From Phycisphaerales bacterium (GTDB lineage Bacteria > Planctomycetota > Phycisphaerae > UBA1845 > UTPLA1), in NCBI GenBank assembly GCA_022360095.1, contig JAKSDK010000448.1, forward strand, positions 124,001-188,000: a DNA stretch of 64,000 nucleotides. The letters are read 5' to 3'. Under the pieces are notes generated by a model. It saw nothing but the letters and a program-made list of their open reading frames with translations. It was not told the DNA's origin and ran no database searches. Positions 17,532-27,262 of this stretch are shown here, piece by piece; position 1 is the first letter of the stretch; each line of letters begins with the position of its first letter. Made by a program: the position numbers and the translations under genes.

Positions 17532-19865
17532 ATGTACAATTCCGAGTTTCGCGCCTTGGCGACCTTGTGTCTTGCTTGCCTGATCAACGCTCTTTTCATG
17601 TCCGTGGCGCCGACACATGCGGCCGACGTATCCGTCAAGCGAGGCGACCGAGTCATCACGGTCAACGTGCAAAATGCCGAGCAACTGACACAACTCCAGG
17701 CATGGGATCTGGACGTCTGGTCGCACCATGTCGGCATCGGCCCCGTGGATGTCCACGTCTCTGAAGCGGAACTCGCACGGCTCGACGCCGCCGGATTCGA
17801 CTACACCGTTGAGAACAATGACCTGTTTCTCAGCCATATTGACACCACGGCGGAAATCATGCTACGAAAAGGGTTCCGTGGCGCCAGCGACTTCGACAAC
17901 TACAAAGAACTTCACGAAATTGAAGCGTTCATCAACGACCTGGCGACGAACCGGCCGGACCTGTGTGATACGCCTTTTTCAATCGGCCAGTCGATCGAAG
18001 GGCGAGACATCTGGGCGTTGAAAATCTCCGGCACCGACACAGGAATCACCAAACCGGCCGTCCTCTACCACGGGCTGCAGCACTGCCGAGAATGGATCAC
18101 CGGCTCGATGGTGCTCTTTCTCGCCGACCACCTGGTCAACAATTATGACAGCGATCCGGCCGTCCAGGATCTGGTCGATAACGTGGATTTTTATCTGATC
18201 CCCTGCATGAATCCCGACGGCTATGTCTACACGTGGCCGCCCGATGACGTCCGACTCTGGCGGAAGAACCGTCGTGACAATGGCGACGGCACCTTTGGCG
18301 TCGATCTCAACCGAAACTGGGCTTTCGGCTGGGGAGGTGGCGGATCGAGCGGAATGACAAACAGCGACACCTATCGAGGGCCCGCGCCTTTCAGCGAGCC
18401 GGAAACCCAGGCTGTGAGCAATTTCATCCGTTCCCTCCCGAACATCGTCGCGCACATGGATTACCACAGCTATTCGGAGCTCATCCTCTGGCCGTTCGGC
18501 AGCGAATGCATGACACCCCCGGAACCGGATGGGACCACGTTCCTGACCGTCGGCAACACCATGCAGTCTCTAATCCAGGCCGTCCACGGCCGACTTTATG
18601 AAGCCGGTCCCGTCTGCCTGACGCTCTATCAGGCCAGCGGCGGCTCAGTCGATTGGACCTATGGGACGGAAGGGCGTCTTGCCTACACGATTGAGTTGCG
18701 ACCCGATTCGGCGAACCCGGGCTTCGAACTCCCCCCCGCACAGATTCTGCCCAACTGCCAGGAGAACCTTCCCGCGATCCTGCACCTGTCCGAATGGGCC
18801 GCGGCCCAAATGAATACACGCCTTTCCCTGCCCAACGGCCTCCCGGCCATGATGACGCCGGCCGCGGCTGAGACCGTGGACGTCGAGGCCTTTTCATTCG
18901 GTGAGTCTTTGGTACTCGATAGCGTGACACTGCACTATCGATACGACGGAGACACCTTTCAGACAGCACCTCTGACGCTGATTGGAGGCGGTTCCTATCA
19001 AGCCGTGCTGCCTGCGGCGAACTGCGGCGATACGCCGGAGTATTATTTCAGCGCCGAAGGGAGTCTCAGCGGCACGGTGACGCTGCCCGCCGGCGCACCG
19101 GCTGAATTCTTCACCGTCCCCGTTGGTGATGAGTTTGTCGACGTCTACACCACGGACTTTGAGGTCGCCACCGGATGGACGACGGACACCGCCAACAATC
19201 CGACCAGCGGGTTCTGGCAAGCCGGCATACCAGTTAACGACGCCGGCTGGGAATATGATCCCACGTCGGACGCCGACGGCAGCGGTCAGTGCTATCTAAC
19301 GCAAAACGAAAGCGGCAATACGGACGTAGACGACGGCGACGTCATTCTGATCTCTCCGACACTCGACCTGTCGGACGACAACAACACGATTCGCTACAGC
19401 TACTTCCTTCGCCTGACCAACACCGCCGGAGGCGTCGACCGGCTACTCGTTGAGATCGACGGCAACGACGGCGCCGGTCCTTGGATCGAAATCGCCCGCC
19501 ACGATACCGACGGCGGCCTGTCCTGGCGCGATCATGTCATCAGTCAGGCTGAGCTGAGCGCCGCGGGCGTCACACTGAGTTCAACGATGAGGCTAAGGTT
19601 CACCGCCAACGACGCCGATCCGCCAAGCATTGTCGAGGCCGGGGTCGACGGCTTGACGATTGATCAACTCGCCTGCAACCTCGCGCCGTGCCTGACCCTG
19701 TCCGGCGACATGGACGGCAACAGCACGATCGACGGCGGAGATATCCAGGGCTACGTCAATGCGGTCATCAGCGGCTTCGATCCTTGCGCCGATCTGGCCA
19801 AGCCGTTCGGCACGCTGGACGAAGCGGACACGATGGCGTTTGTCTCGGTGCTCCTGTCACCGTAA
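17532..19865 (+). CDS. Secreted M14 zinc carboxypeptidase with dockerin-like C-terminus
   Basis: 777 residues from the ATG at 17532 (GGGGA 10 bases upstream; an ATG at 17523 is the alternative). A signal peptide ends near THAADV. The M14 domain has zinc ligands His184 and Glu187 in HCRE and His312 in HMDYHSY, with catalytic Glu388 in YTIEL, so it should be active. A beta-rich region follows (about 430-725) including a jelly-roll-like part (SPTLDLSDDNNTIRYSYFLR). The end (about 727-777) carries DMDGNSTIDGGDIQGYVNAV, a dockerin-type EF-hand repeat common in planctomycete exported proteins. It would trim C-terminal residues from peptides at the surface or outside the cell. Confidence 0.93.
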   Translation: MYNSEFRALATLCLACLINALFMSVAPTHAADVSVKRGDRVITVNVQNAEQLTQLQAWDLDVWSHHVGIGPVDVHVSEAELARLDAAGFDYTVENNDLFLSHIDTTAEIMLRKGFRGASDFDNYKELHEIEAFINDLATNRPDLCDTPFSIGQSIEGRDIWALKISGTDTGITKPAVLYHGLQHCREWITGSMVLFLADHLVNNYDSDPAVQDLVDNVDFYLIPCMNPDGYVYTWPPDDVRLWRKNRRDNGDGTFGVDLNRNWAFGWGGGGSSGMTNSDTYRGPAPFSEPETQAVSNFIRSLPNIVAHMDYHSYSELILWPFGSECMTPPEPDGTTFLTVGNTMQSLIQAVHGRLYEAGPVCLTLYQASGGSVDWTYGTEGRLAYTIELRPDSANPGFELPPAQILPNCQENLPAILHLSEWAAAQMNTRLSLPNGLPAMMTPAAAETVDVEAFSFGESLVLDSVTLHYRYDGDTFQTAPLTLIGGGSYQAVLPAANCGDTPEYYFSAEGSLSGTVTLPAGAPAEFFTVPVGDEFVDVYTTDFEVATGWTTDTANNPTSGFWQAGIPVNDAGWEYDPTSDADGSGQCYLTQNESGNTDVDDGDVILISPTLDLSDDNNTIRYSYFLRLTNTAGGVDRLLVEIDGNDGAGPWIEIARHDTDGGLSWRDHVISQAELSAAGVTLSSTMRLRFTANDADPPSIVEAGVDGLTIDQLACNLAPCLTLSGDMDGNSTIDGGDIQGYVNAVISGFDPCADLAKPFGTLDEADTMAFVSVLLSP

Positions 19866-19878
19866 GACGCGGCCCCGA

Positions 19879-21105
19879 TTAGGTCAGACGATACGTCTCT
19901 ACGCGGCGCTGGCTCCAGATGTCGGTCGTGGGCGTGAAAGCCTTGACCTCGGCCAGCCGCACATCCAGTTCGATCGCATCGCTTTTGTCGACTTTGCGCC
20001 AGATGATGCTGCCTCTCGGATCAAACACGAATTGCCCGCCGCCGTCCGAGGCGACGATGACGAACATGCAGTTCTCCGCCGCCCGAGCGCGTGCGGGTGC
20101 GTCGTCCGTCAGTCGGCCGCGCGCGACCACGATCTGAATACCGTCCAGCGCGTGACATCTGGCGGCAGCAAAATGATTCAAGTCATGCGCCGCAAGCCGT
20201 GCAACGCGGGCCCCGTTTTCCTCCAGCGCCGCGGCGATCGCGTCCGCATCTTGTCGCAGATTCACCTTACAGGTCCGATCGAACTGTTCATTCACCACCG
20301 GCGGTTTCGTGCTCAGAAGCCGTTCAACAATCGGATGATCCAGAGTGAAAGTCTTGGCCCGGGTCGCCGATATTTCCGCCACGACCAAAGCGTCGCCTCC
20401 GACTTCCGCGCCGTCCAGCACTTCACCTTCAGACGAAACGATCTGACTTTGACCGACATACTCCATGGAATAGCTTTCACGGCCACTCTTGCTACAGCAA
20501 ATAAACGGCAGGCCGAACTCCATCGCTCGGGCCCGGATCAGAAAATCGGGCTGGATGTTGCGATAGGTCCTTCGAACCTGACTCGTATTGACCCAGGCCG
20601 TGGGCTGGACCATAAACTGGGCGCCTTCGCAGACCAAAGTTGCGCTGATCTCCGGCATTCGCATGTCCGCGCAAATTTGAAGACCCATCCGACCGAACTC
20701 CGTCGCAACGACCGTGGAACCGTTGCCGGGCGTGAACCATTGGCGATCGCAATCCCACATGAACTGTTTTCGGGCAGTCGCGATCAGCTTGCCCCGACGG
20801 TCAAACACCGCGGCACTGTTGTAGAGCAGATCGTTCGATTCTTCGACAAAACCGGCCACGAGCCAGAATGCATGCTGCTCCGCCAGCTCAGAAAAACGCT
20901 TCAACACCGCTTCGGTTCGCTCGATGTCGGGCTGTCGATAGCGTTCTGCAGATTCAAGCCAATATGCGGGGTAGGTGACTTCTGGAAAAACAAGAAGATC
21001 GACCCCGGCGACCGACGCCTGCTCTGCAATTCGTTCAGCGACAGGCCACACCTCGACCGCGTCGTCCATGGCCTTTGCTTCAAGTTGTCCACAGGCGGCA
21101 ATCAC
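19879..21105 (-). CDS. Carbon-nitrogen hydrolase (nitrilase family) with extra C-terminal half-domain
   Basis: 408 residues from a GTG at 21105; the start fits the family, which begins right at the first beta strand. The triad is complete: Glu42 (FPE), Lys113 (ARKQFMWD) and Cys145 (QICADMR). The family hydrolyses amides or nitriles; the substrate cannot be told. Residues about 290-408 repeat the second half of a nitrilase fold (RARAAENCMFVIVASDGG, FDPRGSIIW) without catalytic residues. It lies 15 bases after the methyltransferase stop, last in an msrA-methyltransferase-nitrilase unit. Confidence 0.88.
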   Translation of the reverse strand: MIAACGQLEAKAMDDAVEVWPVAERIAEQASVAGVDLLVFPEVTYPAYWLESAERYRQPDIERTEAVLKRFSELAEQHAFWLVAGFVEESNDLLYNSAAVFDRRGKLIATARKQFMWDCDRQWFTPGNGSTVVATEFGRMGLQICADMRMPEISATLVCEGAQFMVQPTAWVNTSQVRRTYRNIQPDFLIRARAMEFGLPFICCSKSGRESYSMEYVGQSQIVSSEGEVLDGAEVGGDALVVAEISATRAKTFTLDHPIVERLLSTKPPVVNEQFDRTCKVNLRQDADAIAAALEENGARVARLAAHDLNHFAAARCHALDGIQIVVARGRLTDDAPARARAAENCMFVIVASDGGGQFVFDPRGSIIWRKVDKSDAIELDVRLAEVKAFTPTTDIWSQRRVETYRLT

Positions 21106-21120
21106 GGCAAATCAACGCGA

Positions 21121-21906
21121 TTAGACTTTGGTCGTAACAAACACCAATTCACGATCGTCGACCGTTCCGTATGGGCGTCCGGTATAGCCGGAATACAACG
21201 CTTCCACCCGAAATCCGGCCCGAGCCAACAAATGCTCCGCCTCGTAGCGAAACAAGTATCGCCTTGGAAAACGGTACACCAGGCGCTCCTCACGGCCATC
21301 TGCATCGGTGACATGATAAATCAGTTCAAACTCATTGACCTGGCGAATGAGATCCTTCGACACGACACGTTGTCGTCGTCGAACTCTTCGGCCGTCCGGC
21401 ATCGTGAACTCCGGCTCATCACCGGTCTCCTGCAAACAACGGTCGTCCGCCAACTGCGTAATCGAAGGATTCGGCATGTCCAGGACGAACCTGCCTCCGG
21501 GCGCCAAATGCCGATGAACGCAAGCGAGACAAGCCATTTGGTCCTGCACGGTGATCAGGTGTTCGAAAGGGCGAAACGGCGTTGTGATCAATGTAAACTG
21601 ACGGCCCAGGTCGAAGTCTCGCATGTCTGCGACAACGAGTCGGGTTCTGGCCCGAGTCGGCTCATCCTCTTGATCCAGGTGACGGCGACAAACGGCTAAC
21701 ATATCTTCAGCAAGATCCAGACCGACGATCTCAATACCGGCTCTAGCCGTGGGAATCAGCACGCGACCCGTACCACAACCGATTTCAAGCACCGGCCCGC
21801 CGTTCTCGACCGCCAGATCAACGAAGAACTTGACATCGGCCCGATCACGATAGGGAATGAAGTGGTCGTAAAACTCCGCGATGGACTTACGCTCTTTCGT
21901 GTTCAC
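21121..21906 (-). CDS. SAM-dependent methyltransferase, class I
   Basis: 261 residues from a GTG at 21906 that overlaps the msrA stop as GTGA; a longer frame from 21927 lies inside msrA and is less likely. The glycine-rich SAM motif [14 protein letters not shown] is followed by acidic GLDLAEDML and the later DMRDF and [12 protein letters not shown], the usual Rossmann methyltransferase order. The C-terminal part ([22 protein letters not shown]) matches small-molecule methyltransferases. Substrate unknown. Tight coupling to msrA and a nitrilase suggests a shared metabolic or repair role, but this is only inference. Confidence 0.88.
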   Translation of the reverse strand: MNTKERKSIAEFYDHFIPYRDRADVKFFVDLAVENGGPVLEIGCGTGRVLIPTARAGIEIVGLDLAEDMLAVCRRHLDQEDEPTRARTRLVVADMRDFDLGRQFTLITTPFRPFEHLITVQDQMACLACVHRHLAPGGRFVLDMPNPSITQLADDRCLQETGDEPEFTMPDGRRVRRRQRVVSKDLIRQVNEFELIYHVTDADGREERLVYRFPRRYLFRYEAEHLLARAGFRVEALYSGYTGRPYGTVDDRELVFVTTKV

Positions 21907-22391
21907 TTTCTCGTCGACGTGGGGCAAGCACCGCCGCCGTTTTTCGCGAAATATTGCTGATGATACTCTTCGGCACGGTAAAAGATCGAAGCCGGAGTGA
22001 TTTCCGTCACGATGTCGCCGTTGAAGCGACCGGAACCTTGCATTCCTTCTTTGGAGGCTTTGGCCGCGGATTCCTGATCGGCATTGTGGAAAAAAATCGC
22101 AGAGCGATATTGCGTGCCCACATCGGGGCCTTGACGGTTCAGCGTCGTCGGGTCATGACAGCCCCAGAAGACCTCCAGCAGACGTTCAAAGGAGACGATG
22201 GACGAATCATATTCCACTTGCACGACTTCTGCGTGCCCGGTTTGGCCCATGCACACGTCTTGATACGTCGGATTCTCCGTCGTTCCGCCGGAATAGCCCA
22301 CGGCCGTTGACACGACGCCCTCGACCTGCGCAAACGCGGCCTCAACGCCCCAAAAGCACCCCGCACCGAATGTGGCTTTTTCCGTATCCAT
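21903..22391 (-). CDS. msrA: Peptide methionine (S)-sulfoxide reductase
   Basis: 162 residues with the GCFWG active site (Cys12) and the family blocks VGYSGG, [13 protein letters not shown] and YHQQYF. It reduces methionine-S-sulfoxide in proteins, repairing oxidative damage. A C-terminal Cys ([11 protein letters not shown]) is a likely resolving residue. No signal peptide, so cytoplasmic. AAGGGGG lies 8 bases before the ATG. First gene of a three-gene minus-strand unit. Confidence 0.95.
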   Translation of the reverse strand: MDTEKATFGAGCFWGVEAAFAQVEGVVSTAVGYSGGTTENPTYQDVCMGQTGHAEVVQVEYDSSIVSFERLLEVFWGCHDPTTLNRQGPDVGTQYRSAIFFHNADQESAAKASKEGMQGSGRFNGDIVTEITPASIFYRAEEYHQQYFAKNGGGACPTSTRK

Positions 22392-22507
22392 AAATCGCGC
22401 CCCCTTTTTGCCGGATCATCGCAAAGAGAACGTAGGATAACCCCAATCGCCTGACGTGACAACGGATTAGGAGAAGCTGAGCACTTCGGCGGACGCGACG
22501 TTCGGTC

Positions 22508-23440
22508 TCAGGCTTTTTCGATGACTGCCTGACGTTGCCCTTCGAGCGAATCCGCCTCTTGTTTCATCTCCATCAGTTTCTTTTCGAGCAGCATGTTGGC
22601 GCCCTGAAGCAACTGATCGACAAACTCGGCGGATTGTTCATGCGTGTAGGCATCCTTGAGCCAACTTGCGGAAAACTCGTTGGAAATCCGATCTAGATCG
22701 TCGTCCAACTTGAGCAGATTTTTCTCGGCATCCGGGCCGTATTTTGAAACGACGTCGCTCAGTTTTCGTCGAAAACGACCAATCGATTGCCGCACGCGTC
22801 CGGCACAATCGCCGGCGGTATGATGACGCGAGGCGTTCAACACGACTCGGAGAGCTCCTCGTGGCGCGGCAACCTGGCAACGGCCGAGTGTACTGACGAC
22901 CTCCATCTCCCCGTGCAAATCGGACAATGCCTCCTCACAGGCCTCCATCGCCCTCTTGATCGCTTTGATCGCGTCCTGGGTGGCGGACCAATCTTTTTTC
23001 AGCTCCGCAAGCCTGGCCCCACGCTCATCACCCACGGTCTCAAGCTGCTTCTGCTTCTCAGCAAGAAGTTCTTGATACTGCGCATCGGCCTGCCCGGCCT
23101 GCTCCAATTCCCGCGACAAACCGGAAACTTCTTCCTCAAGCGCCGACAAGGCCTGGGCGCATTCCTCATGCTGTTGCTCCAGTTCCGCGCAAACCTGTTG
23201 CGCTTTCGCCAGCCGATCACCTTTCTGGCCGAGCAGCCCATAAACCATCCCGGTGAAACTGAATCCTTCGAGCTGTTTCAACTCAGCCTGCGCCTGTTCA
23301 AGGTAGAGTTCGACGCCTCGCATCTTGGACTGAGCCTCGTTCAGGGCATCGCGAGTTTCAGAATATCTTTGCTCAAGCCGGGCTCTGGACTGCGACTTGT
23401 CTCTCAGTGTGGCCAATTGCTGGTCAGTATCAGTCGTCAT
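22508..23440 (-). CDS. Coiled-coil protein, unknown function
   Basis: 310 residues from the ATG at 23440, chosen for the strong GGAGGGGAG site 6 bases upstream. Almost the whole chain is heptad-like and rich in Glu, Gln, Leu, Ala and Arg, with long helical runs at about 1-165 and 225-310. A break with a more folded segment (about 175-225, VSTLGRCQVAAPRG) lies between. No signal peptide or membrane helix, so a cytoplasmic filamentous or scaffold protein is likely. It is divergent from psd. I do not recognise a family. Confidence 0.8.
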   Translation of the reverse strand: MTTDTDQQLATLRDKSQSRARLEQRYSETRDALNEAQSKMRGVELYLEQAQAELKQLEGFSFTGMVYGLLGQKGDRLAKAQQVCAELEQQHEECAQALSALEEEVSGLSRELEQAGQADAQYQELLAEKQKQLETVGDERGARLAELKKDWSATQDAIKAIKRAMEACEEALSDLHGEMEVVSTLGRCQVAAPRGALRVVLNASRHHTAGDCAGRVRQSIGRFRRKLSDVVSKYGPDAEKNLLKLDDDLDRISNEFSASWLKDAYTHEQSAEFVDQLLQGANMLLEKKLMEMKQEADSLEGQRQAVIEKA

Positions 23441-23639
23441 TGAACTCTCCCCTCCGGAAAAACGAACCATCCACGACTTCCCCCGTCCGAATCGGCCTAT
23501 GTGCATACGGCCTTTACATTGCCTGCCACGGCACGCTCAGACGGCGCGATTATGGGAGCCGACGCGTCACCTGTCTCAGCCGTGATGATTCCGATACAAT
23601 CTCGATGTTTTAAATGGGATCGATGGAGATAAATCTGCC

Positions 23640-24380
23640 ATGCGACTTGCTCCGGACGGGCTCAGAGAAATAATCATCGCGACCGCAGTTTTCGGAACCG
23701 GTACGGTGGCCTCGGTTTGGGCGTCGCTCGACATCTCGGGCTGGTTTTGGTTCGCCGCCGGCCCGTCGGCCGTCCTCTGGCTATTTTGCCTGGCTTTCTT
23801 TCGCGATCCGAAGCGTGTCATTCCCGACGAGCAAGGCCTCCTTGTCTCGCCGGCAGACGGAAAGGTGACCGAAGTCGCCACGGTGGACGGCGTCGAAGGA
23901 ATTGACGGCCCTGCGATTAAGATCAGTATTTTTCTCTCCGTCTTCAATGTGCACGTCAACCGGACTGCATGCAGCGGTCGGGTCGTGCGAACGGACTATC
24001 AACCCGGTGAGTTCCTCGATGCCCGACACCCCGAGTGTGGGATTCGCAACGAACGCAATACCATCGTGGTCGAGCCTGACAAAGGAATTCGCGGCCCGGT
24101 GATCATCCGTCAGATCGCCGGATTGATCGCCCGGCGGATCGTATGCAACGTCACCTCCGGGGATGTGCTGCAACGTGGCCAGCGCATCGGACTGATCAAA
24201 TTCGGCTCGCGTACGGATCTGCTGGTCCCCGCCGACTCGGGACTGGAGCCGACGGTCCAGGTAAACGATCATGTCAAAGGCGGTGCCACGATCCTGATGC
24301 GATCGGCGAAGATCCATCCAACCGTCGGCCAGTCCGACGATCGACGACTCGTCGAGTCAACGGTGGAAAATGATCTCTGA
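23640..24380 (+). CDS. psd: Phosphatidylserine decarboxylase (short, archaeal-type)
   Basis: 246 residues. Two N-terminal hydrophobic segments (about 10-55) are followed by FFRDPKR, SPADGKV (Asp73), NVHVNR (His105) and KFGSRTD, where Ser190 is the expected self-cleavage site that becomes the pyruvoyl group. It converts phosphatidylserine to phosphatidylethanolamine at the inner membrane. GGAG lies 11 bases before the ATG. It is followed 36 bases later by pssA, whose product supplies its substrate. Confidence 0.95.
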   Translation: MRLAPDGLREIIIATAVFGTGTVASVWASLDISGWFWFAAGPSAVLWLFCLAFFRDPKRVIPDEQGLLVSPADGKVTEVATVDGVEGIDGPAIKISIFLSVFNVHVNRTACSGRVVRTDYQPGEFLDARHPECGIRNERNTIVVEPDKGIRGPVIIRQIAGLIARRIVCNVTSGDVLQRGQRIGLIKFGSRTDLLVPADSGLEPTVQVNDHVKGGATILMRSAKIHPTVGQSDDRRLVESTVENDL

Positions 24381-24416
24381 AATACAGTCCGGAGCAGACC
24401 CGATGCGAGCGGCGCC

Positions 24417-25442
24417 ATGAAGATCAACGACTATGACCAATCCAAGGGGCGCAGGGCCCGACGTCGTGAGCGTGTATTGAAGACCGTCGCCGTTCTGCCT
24501 TCGTTGGCAACGCTTGGCAACCTGACCTGCGGAGTTGGCGCGGTTTATCTATGTCTGCTCAGTGTGCAGGCCGGCGGCTCGGACTTGAATACGGAGACCA
24601 TGGGCAGCGCCCGTATCAACAGCCTTTTCCCGACGTTCCTTTCGATTGCCGCCTACCTGTTGATCGCCGCGATGTTCTTCGACGGGCTCGATGGACGACT
24701 GGCAAGGCTGACCCGCAAGACCAGTGAATTTGGCGGGCAGTTGGACTCGATGTCGGACATGGTCAGCTTCGGAGTTGCCCCGGCCTTCCTCGTGATCTGT
24801 ATCGCCCAGCCCGCAACGTTCTCCGAAATCTCCTCGCTTCCACCCTGGGTCCGCGCCTACTGGCGAGCGGAATGGGTGATGGTTGCGGTCTTCGTCTGCT
24901 GCGCAGCGCTACGGCTGGCACGGTTCAACGTCGAGAATGAGGAAGACGAGTCATCGCACATGGATTTCCGTGGACTCCCGACGCCGGGCGCCGCCGGAGC
25001 GATCATCGGACTTGTCATTTTCCATCAGAGCCTTTTGCCCGAACTCGCACACGAAAAGGCCGTGGAAGTGCTGGCGGCATTGTTGCCCCCCTTTGCTCTC
25101 GTGGCCGGATTGCTCATGGTCAGCCCTTTTCGCTACGCCCATCTGGTGAATTCGATCCTTCGAGGTCGGCGTCCGTTCTGGCAGGTCGTTTCGATCGTGA
25201 TTATCGTATTGATCGGACTGGTCGTCGAGTTTCGGCTGACCCTCGCAATCGCCTCGGCCGCATACGCGCTGAGCGGACCGGTGGCATCGGGCATCTACAA
25301 AATACTGGGCAGGCGCCAACCCGAGGAATCACTCCTCCCCGACAGTGAATCGGATATGGTTGATGCACAGGAAACTTTTGACGAAGCTGACGAAAATGAA
25401 CCGGGCGCCGACGAAGCCGATTCCGTGCGCATTACGGGCTAG
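24417..25442 (+). CDS. pssA: CDP-diacylglycerol-serine O-phosphatidyltransferase
   Basis: 341 residues, with about eight hydrophobic segments. The CDP-alcohol phosphotransferase motif is complete: DGRLAR, eight residues, GGQLDSMSD. With serine and CDP-diacylglycerol it makes phosphatidylserine, which Psd then decarboxylates. The acidic C-terminal tail (about 300-341, many Glu/Asp) is longer than in most homologues. It is cotranscribed with psd. No clear ribosome binding site precedes the ATG. Confidence 0.94.
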   Translation: MKINDYDQSKGRRARRRERVLKTVAVLPSLATLGNLTCGVGAVYLCLLSVQAGGSDLNTETMGSARINSLFPTFLSIAAYLLIAAMFFDGLDGRLARLTRKTSEFGGQLDSMSDMVSFGVAPAFLVICIAQPATFSEISSLPPWVRAYWRAEWVMVAVFVCCAALRLARFNVENEEDESSHMDFRGLPTPGAAGAIIGLVIFHQSLLPELAHEKAVEVLAALLPPFALVAGLLMVSPFRYAHLVNSILRGRRPFWQVVSIVIIVLIGLVVEFRLTLAIASAAYALSGPVASGIYKILGRRQPEESLLPDSESDMVDAQETFDEADENEPGADEADSVRITG

Positions 25443-25478
25443 CGCAACAAAATCCAATACGCCCCAATACCGCCCCTG

Positions 25479-27188
25479 TCAAAATGACAAAACGATCTTT
25501 TCAATCTCATCTGCAGGAAGGCCTAGTTTTTGAGCATGCCTGATGTGCTTCCAAGCGAGCGCCTCTTCTCCCAGCTTCGCATAAGCGATGGCAAGAGCGG
25601 CGTGCGTCTTGGCGAGACCTTCGGCGTCTAACTGATATTCATGATTCAAGGCATGATGAAATTGGCGAACAGCCTGTTCGAATTGATCTTGGGCTAAAAG
25701 CGCTGTGCCGAGATTGCTGTAGGCAAAAGAGAAATCAGGCCGAAGTTCGATGGCGCGCTCAAAATGCCCCTTCGCAACATCGAAACGGTCCTCCAATGCC
25801 AACGCTTGCCCTAACATGCATTCGGCATGGGCGCAGTGCGGATCGACCTCAAGATTCGCGGTCCACAAGGACACGGAATCATGCCACGTCCGCACATGTC
25901 GCCTCGACGCGACGATTAGTCCGACGATCAGGATGGCCACCGCGATCAGCATGCAGGGGCGTATGATTTGCCGATGTCGTGACCGCGTTTGCCAGATCGC
26001 CAACAACACCATCGCGAAAACGACCATCACCGGCATGACGGCAAGATAGCTGTACCGATCGGTCGCGATTTGCTGAGAGATCTGAATGAGCCCGATGTTA
26101 GGCAGCAAAACTACGATGTAGATCAGCCATGCCGCAAGAAAGGCGGGCCAACGTTTTCTCACGAGAAATAACGCGACACTCATACCGACGACCCCTGCGG
26201 CCGCCAACGCGAACGGCCAGTGGGTCAAACTCAAATCGAGCGGCAGCTTGTAATAGGCCGCGAGATTCGTTGGAGCGATCGTTTTGAGGAGATAGAACGC
26301 GAGTCCGTATGCAGATTGCGCGAGGCCGGCATCCCAACTAAACGCGTCCGGTCGACCGGGCTGGCTGATTTCCTTGGCTGTTGAGGCCCATGCCGAGATG
26401 AAAACGGCCACGACGAAAAAGGGCACTTTTTCAACAAGTATTCGCACGATCCGCGCCATCGAAAAACCGTCGCGCGTTAGTCTCCGCAACGGGTAGACAT
26501 CCAGAATCAGCAGCACCCCCGGCAACGTCACGGCAATCGCCTTGGCGCCGACGGCAAGACAATAACTCACGAACGCGATCATGAGCCAAAGCCATGGTGT
26601 CCTTGGTTTCCCGTCCTCCCGATGACCCCAGACATAAGCGCCGACCCCAAACATGAAAAACAGCGCCGCAGGCAAATAAGGCTGTGAGGAAATCCAAGTC
26701 ACGGGCTCTACGCGCAATGGATGAACGGCAAACAGCATTGCGGAGAGCCCGGCACAAAGAAGTACGCCGGCGGGAGATGCCTCGAAACGCCGCCGCACCG
26801 TCACGCGCAGAAAAACAACGGTCAGCAGGAAGAAGGTGATGGCATTAAGCGCGTGCAGACCGAGACTGAATCGATGATACGTTCCGGGATCGAGTCCCCC
26901 GATTTCATATTGCAGACTCAGAATCAGCCAGCTCAGCGGCTGCCAGACGCCCAGGTGATAGGTGTCCCAGGCCCAGCGCAGTTGCTCGCCGCCCAATCCA
27001 CGATAGAGCGGATTGCGAAGAAAGTTCCGATCGTCATCCCAGTTAAGAAACTGATTGTCGAGGCCCGGCCCGAATGCCGCCAGCGTTGCAATCAGCAAAA
27101 TCGCGATCAAGCCCAGGGCGATCGCGCACGTGATGGGCTTGATGTTCGGAGAACACGCCGGTTGAACTTGCTGGGGATCAAGCGACAC
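25479..27188 (-). CDS. TMTC-like polytopic membrane protein with C-terminal TPRs
   Basis: 569 residues from a GTG at 27188 with GAGG 6 bases upstream; a TTG at 27200 is the alternative and no ATG is available. About ten transmembrane helices are followed by three TPR units (about 460-560). The first periplasmic loop has NWDDDRN with an acidic pair and later WQPLSWL, as in the GT-C fold TMTC/PMT-like family, some eukaryotic members of which are O-mannosyltransferases. Whether this one is active on lipid-linked sugar is unknown. It stands alone, convergent with pssA. Confidence 0.8.
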   Translation of the reverse strand: MSLDPQQVQPACSPNIKPITCAIALGLIAILLIATLAAFGPGLDNQFLNWDDDRNFLRNPLYRGLGGEQLRWAWDTYHLGVWQPLSWLILSLQYEIGGLDPGTYHRFSLGLHALNAITFFLLTVVFLRVTVRRRFEASPAGVLLCAGLSAMLFAVHPLRVEPVTWISSQPYLPAALFFMFGVGAYVWGHREDGKPRTPWLWLMIAFVSYCLAVGAKAIAVTLPGVLLILDVYPLRRLTRDGFSMARIVRILVEKVPFFVVAVFISAWASTAKEISQPGRPDAFSWDAGLAQSAYGLAFYLLKTIAPTNLAAYYKLPLDLSLTHWPFALAAAGVVGMSVALFLVRKRWPAFLAAWLIYIVVLLPNIGLIQISQQIATDRYSYLAVMPVMVVFAMVLLAIWQTRSRHRQIIRPCMLIAVAILIVGLIVASRRHVRTWHDSVSLWTANLEVDPHCAHAECMLGQALALEDRFDVAKGHFERAIELRPDFSFAYSNLGTALLAQDQFEQAVRQFHHALNHEYQLDAEGLAKTHAALAIAYAKLGEEALAWKHIRHAQKLGLPADEIEKIVLSF

Positions 27189-27262
27189 ATCGGACCTCAA
27201 TGCCGGAAGGCACTGATCCTATGTCACATTCGCTGATAAGGGCAAGGCGCTCTCGTTTCGCC

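Noticed and set aside
19759-21699. 646-codon plus-strand open frame over the nitrilase and methyltransferase genes
   Set aside because: Both genes on the opposite strand have complete family motifs; the antisense frame is Arg/His/Pro-rich with no domain.
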